A DNA stretch of 41,881 bases from CAYWEP01 sp964457405 (GTDB taxonomy: Bacteria; Patescibacteriota; Microgenomatia; Levybacterales; UBA12049): the NCBI GenBank assembly GCA_964457405.1, contig CAYWEP010000003.1, positions 1 through 41,881 of the forward strand, read 5' to 3'. Position numbers and translations under genes: made by a program. The notes under the pieces are model-generated. The model saw only the letters and a list, made by a program, of their open reading frames with translations. It did no database searches and had not been told where the DNA came from. This document shows, in pieces, positions 39,759 through 41,881 of the stretch. Position 1 is the first letter of the stretch. Each line of letters starts with the position of its first letter.

Positions 39759-41386
39759 TTTCCAGAGCCTATCATTTTTACTCTCGCCAATGCAAAAAGA
39801 CTCAAGCACGATAAAAAAAATACTATCAAAGATATGCGTCTCACCATTGTATCAAGAAAGGCTAGCTCAACCAAATGTTTTCCCTTAGGCAACATAAAAA
39901 AGAGTAACCCTTTTTTATTTTCCACATCTGCTTGCTGTCGATCAATAAAAAGAGACCACCCTGGAAAATACGTTGTGTTCACAGTTACAGTAGTATCTTG
40001 ACTTGCTTTAAGAATAAACGTATATTTCGTCGGCAAAACATTTGAGCGAATAATATGGACATGCCTGGGATCAATAGTTAATTTTGATTTCGCTCTTTTA
40101 GTAATATTTTCGTTCCAAACAGTATTAAAAACGTTGCCTGGGCTATTCGTCCCGTCAATAAAATTACTTCTTGTCAGATAATGCGAGTCTGTGCGCTCAA
40201 AGTAATGAGCCGGCCTTGCATAATTTATCGACAATAAGACCGCAAACAAGACGAGTCCTACCGAAAGAAGCTTATTCTTAAATAGTAGAGAGACAGACCC
40301 GGCCAAAAATGAGGTCACGATGAGCATAAGACTCAAGAATCTCCAAGGAAACTGAAAATAATCAAGAAGAGGCACTCGTTCCCAAAGCGGGTATGAAACT
40401 CGCAGCATCAAAAACAAAGTAACAAAAAACCAGGCTGCTTGAAAAATAAGGGTATTCACTATCGCATTTCTCCTCTTATAATGAACAAACAAACACACAG
40501 TACCAAGTAAGAAAGCTAAGAGATTTGCAGTGCCGATTTGAAATGACATCTGTCCCTCAAGACTACTTCCGGAAAAACCTGAACCCCAGGATGGAATAAA
40601 GAGCTGAAATATTTCAGGAAAATTACCCTTCACGCTAAATATTTGTAACCCAGTAACAAACTGTTTCTCAAAAAGTGCAGGTAGCCAAAAAATACTTGAT
40701 ATCCCAAGTGAGATAAGTATACAAATGCCGAACATAACGAACAGTCGCTTCTTCTGTTTCGATTGAAGGATAAGAAGAAATAGATACGCAATCCCATAAA
40801 CAAAAAACATCACCGCAAGAATATTATGAGAGAAAATCGTCGCTGCAAGAATCACGCATGAGAAAACAAAATACTTATATGCTGCAGTATCCGCGTATTT
40901 CTTTGCCGCCCAGAGAAACCCCGGGAAAAAAGCGAGCGCCCACACTTCGCCTACAGACCCTCTTATATAGATATCAACAAAACGATACGGAGTGAATGAA
41001 TAGAAAATAGAAGCAACGACACCACCTGTGGTACCAAAGTACTCTCTGGTCCAAAGGTAGAAAAGTACACCACCCAGCATTGTCGCAAAGAAAAGATTTA
41101 ACTTAAACGCGTCAATGAAACTCATGCCAAAAAACGCGAGAAACGATGAAAAGTAATTAGGAAGTGGATAGACGTAATTAAAGAGTGGCAGGCCATAGCC
41201 AAAATATAAGTCTGGTGCCCAGCGCGGATAAAGGACGCCACTGCGTAACACTTTATCAAACTCGTAGAACCGAATCACATGATATTCTCCATCATGTGTT
41301 GGCGGAAGACCTGGATGAAGCAGTGCGTATCCAGCAATAAAAGCAAAAATGAGACAAATAATTATCGGAAGTATACTTTTCGCCAT
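39755..41386 (-). CDS. Polytopic GT-C-like membrane protein (6-pyruvoyl-tetrahydropterin synthase-related domain type)
   Basis: About 12 hydrophobic helices in the first 390 residues and an extracytoplasmic beta-rich C-terminal domain with YFPGWSLFIDRQQADV and KGKHLVELAFLD. The opening HPGLPPTHDGEYHVIRFYEF...YPRWAPDLYFGYGLPLFNYVYPLP is typical of the large membrane proteins labelled PTPS-related or YfhO-like; the first-loop acidic D-G-E (about 31-33) may be the catalytic site. Enzymatic transfer of sugars from polyprenyl-phosphate carriers at the outer face is expected but unproven. It is translationally coupled to the GT4 at 38709 (ATGA) and overlaps the membrane protein at 41362 by 25 bp. 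Confidence 0.75.
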   Translation of the reverse strand: MAKSILPIIICLIFAFIAGYALLHPGLPPTHDGEYHVIRFYEFDKVLRSGVLYPRWAPDLYFGYGLPLFNYVYPLPNYFSSFLAFFGMSFIDAFKLNLFFATMLGGVLFYLWTREYFGTTGGVVASIFYSFTPYRFVDIYIRGSVGEVWALAFFPGFLWAAKKYADTAAYKYFVFSCVILAATIFSHNILAVMFFVYGIAYLFLLILQSKQKKRLFVMFGICILISLGISSIFWLPALFEKQFVTGLQIFSVKGNFPEIFQLFIPSWGSGFSGSSLEGQMSFQIGTANLLAFLLGTVCLFVHYKRRNAIVNTLIFQAAWFFVTLFLMLRVSYPLWERVPLLDYFQFPWRFLSLMLIVTSFLAGSVSLLFKNKLLSVGLVLFAVLLSINYARPAHYFERTDSHYLTRSNFIDGTNSPGNVFNTVWNENITKRAKSKLTIDPRHVHIIRSNVLPTKYTFILKASQDTTVTVNTTYFPGWSLFIDRQQADVENKKGLLFFMLPKGKHLVELAFLDTMVRRISLIVFFLSCLSLFALARVKMIGSGK

Positions 41387-41881
41387 GGCCTGCGTAGCAA
41401 TACAATCCCCAATCCAATAATAAGCGGCACAAATGTCAAGATTATTTTAAGAAGCGGAGTAAAACCAAAATAATTTCCTGTCAGCATGAAAGGAATATAT
41501 CGAAGAAGAAGACTGAATGAAAATAATAGGGAAATAAGCAAAAGGCGTTTGCTCTCAGGGATCAAAAATGCAAACGATAAAAACCATATAGCATACCAGG
41601 GATATATTTCCTCACGAAATGACGATAAAAAGAAAATAACATACATCAATATGGAAGCGTAGAAAAAGATTTTCTGCCGATTCATTGTTTGTTTTTTGAC
41701 CGTTCTCCATAAGGCATACAGAAATGCAGGCAGCAAAAAAAGTGTTGCATATTTTATGAGAACTGAAAAAATAAACAAACAGACGAAAAGCAAAATCTTC
41801 TTTTTTTTGAGAAAAAAAAATGCCAGCAAAACAAAAAACATCATAACAACATCATTATGCCCGCTTACGAAAGTATCAATT
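41362..41881 (-). CDS. Integral membrane GT-C-type protein, 5' part beyond the window
   Basis: The frame stays open to the end of the window (reading IDTFVSGHNDVVMMFFVLLAF), so the visible 173 residues are only the C-terminal part; the ATGs near 41844 are internal. G-H-N-D-V is a loop motif seen in bacterial GT-C mannosyltransferase-like or GT87-like membrane proteins, and at least five further hydrophobic helices follow (LFVCLFIFSVLIKYATLFLL, IFFYASILMYVIFFL, WYAIWFLSFAFLI, LLLISLLFSFSLLL, LLKIILTFVPLIIGLGIVLL). A sugar transferase at the outer face is likely; the family call is tentative because the catalytic N-terminus is missing. Confidence 0.65.
   Translation of the reverse strand, partial: IDTFVSGHNDVVMMFFVLLAFFFLKKKKILLFVCLFIFSVLIKYATLFLLPAFLYALWRTVKKQTMNRQKIFFYASILMYVIFFLSSFREEIYPWYAIWFLSFAFLIPESKRLLLISLLFSFSLLLRYIPFMLTGNYFGFTPLLKIILTFVPLIIGLGIVLLRRPWRKVYFR

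Noticed and set aside
1..41881. Alternative genetic code with TGA read as Gly (Gracilibacteria/Absconditabacteria)
   Set aside because: TGA ends several genes exactly at overlaps with the next start (for example 15585-15587, 16556-16558, 23428-23430, 39755-39757), and proteins read normally with the standard bacterial code.
1..41881. Insertion sequence, prophage, CRISPR array, tRNA or rRNA
   Set aside because: No transposase, integrase, regularly spaced repeats or cloverleaf-like sequences were found; the longest unannotated stretches are under 150 bases.

Overview
The window is 41.9 kb of AT-rich bacterial DNA, almost fully coding, with short or overlapping gene junctions. It contains no rRNA, tRNA, CRISPR array or recognisable transposase. 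The gene content is that of a large cell-surface polysaccharide/glycoconjugate locus: 11 extended short-chain dehydrogenase/reductase (SDR) sugar-nucleotide enzymes, about 16 glycosyltransferases of several folds, 6 SAM methyltransferases, a PLP sugar aminotransferase, a complete GDP-heptose route and a Wzx-type flippase. TGA is used as a normal stop. The AT-richness, the compactness, the small DUF5667-like envelope protein, the Gram-positive/S-layer style of heptose route and the lack of outer-membrane LPS core genes suggest a Candidate Phyla Radiation (Patescibacteria, for example Microgenomates) metagenome-assembled genome. That assignment is inference. A run of 100 Ns (2936-3035) marks a scaffold join.

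Layout. Positions 1-4.3 kb hold a GDP-fucose-synthase-like SDR and a GT2 on the + strand, then three SDRs on the - strand, one cut by the gap. Between the two groups lies a small gene remnant whose end repeats the end of the gene at 17652. Positions 4.3-14.3 kb are a mosaic of short, alternately oriented modules: a GT-B/STELLO-like pair, a methyltransferase, an alkaline-phosphatase-superfamily enzyme diverging from a CysD-like PP-loop protein plus a HAD protein, a GT4, a zinc-ribbon methyltransferase, a GT10 fucosyltransferase and a GT2. Positions 14.4-17.6 kb (+) hold two methyltransferases, an SDR and a DegT-family aminotransferase. Positions 17.65-34.4 kb are 17 consecutive - strand genes with very small gaps, headed by the best promoter in the window (34409-34437).

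Within that long operon, 18.5-25.6 kb encodes GmhA, HddA and a fused HddC-GmhB, which together are enough to make GDP-D-glycero-D-manno-heptose. They are followed or preceded by a GMD-like dehydratase, two further SDRs and a deoxysugar C-methyltransferase. This looks like a pathway to a modified, possibly branched deoxy-heptose. Upstream in the same operon are glycosyltransferases and an SDR trio (dehydratase, fucose-synthase-like, tyvelose-epimerase-like). Positions 34.4-41.9 kb (-) hold assembly and export genes: GT2 and GT4 enzymes, a polyprenyl-phosphate glycosyltransferase-like GT2, the flippase and large GT-C-like membrane proteins, the last running off the window.

Taken together, cytoplasmic enzymes would make several activated deoxy-, amino- and heptose sugars. 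Glycosyltransferases would assemble them on a lipid carrier, the flippase would export the product, and polytopic GT-C enzymes would act outside the membrane. Points worth a second look are the heptose module, three SDRs with substituted catalytic residues, the CysD-like/HAD/phosphatase-like island without CysN, the repeat scar at 1833/17652, and promoters placed so close to start codons that leaderless mRNAs are likely.
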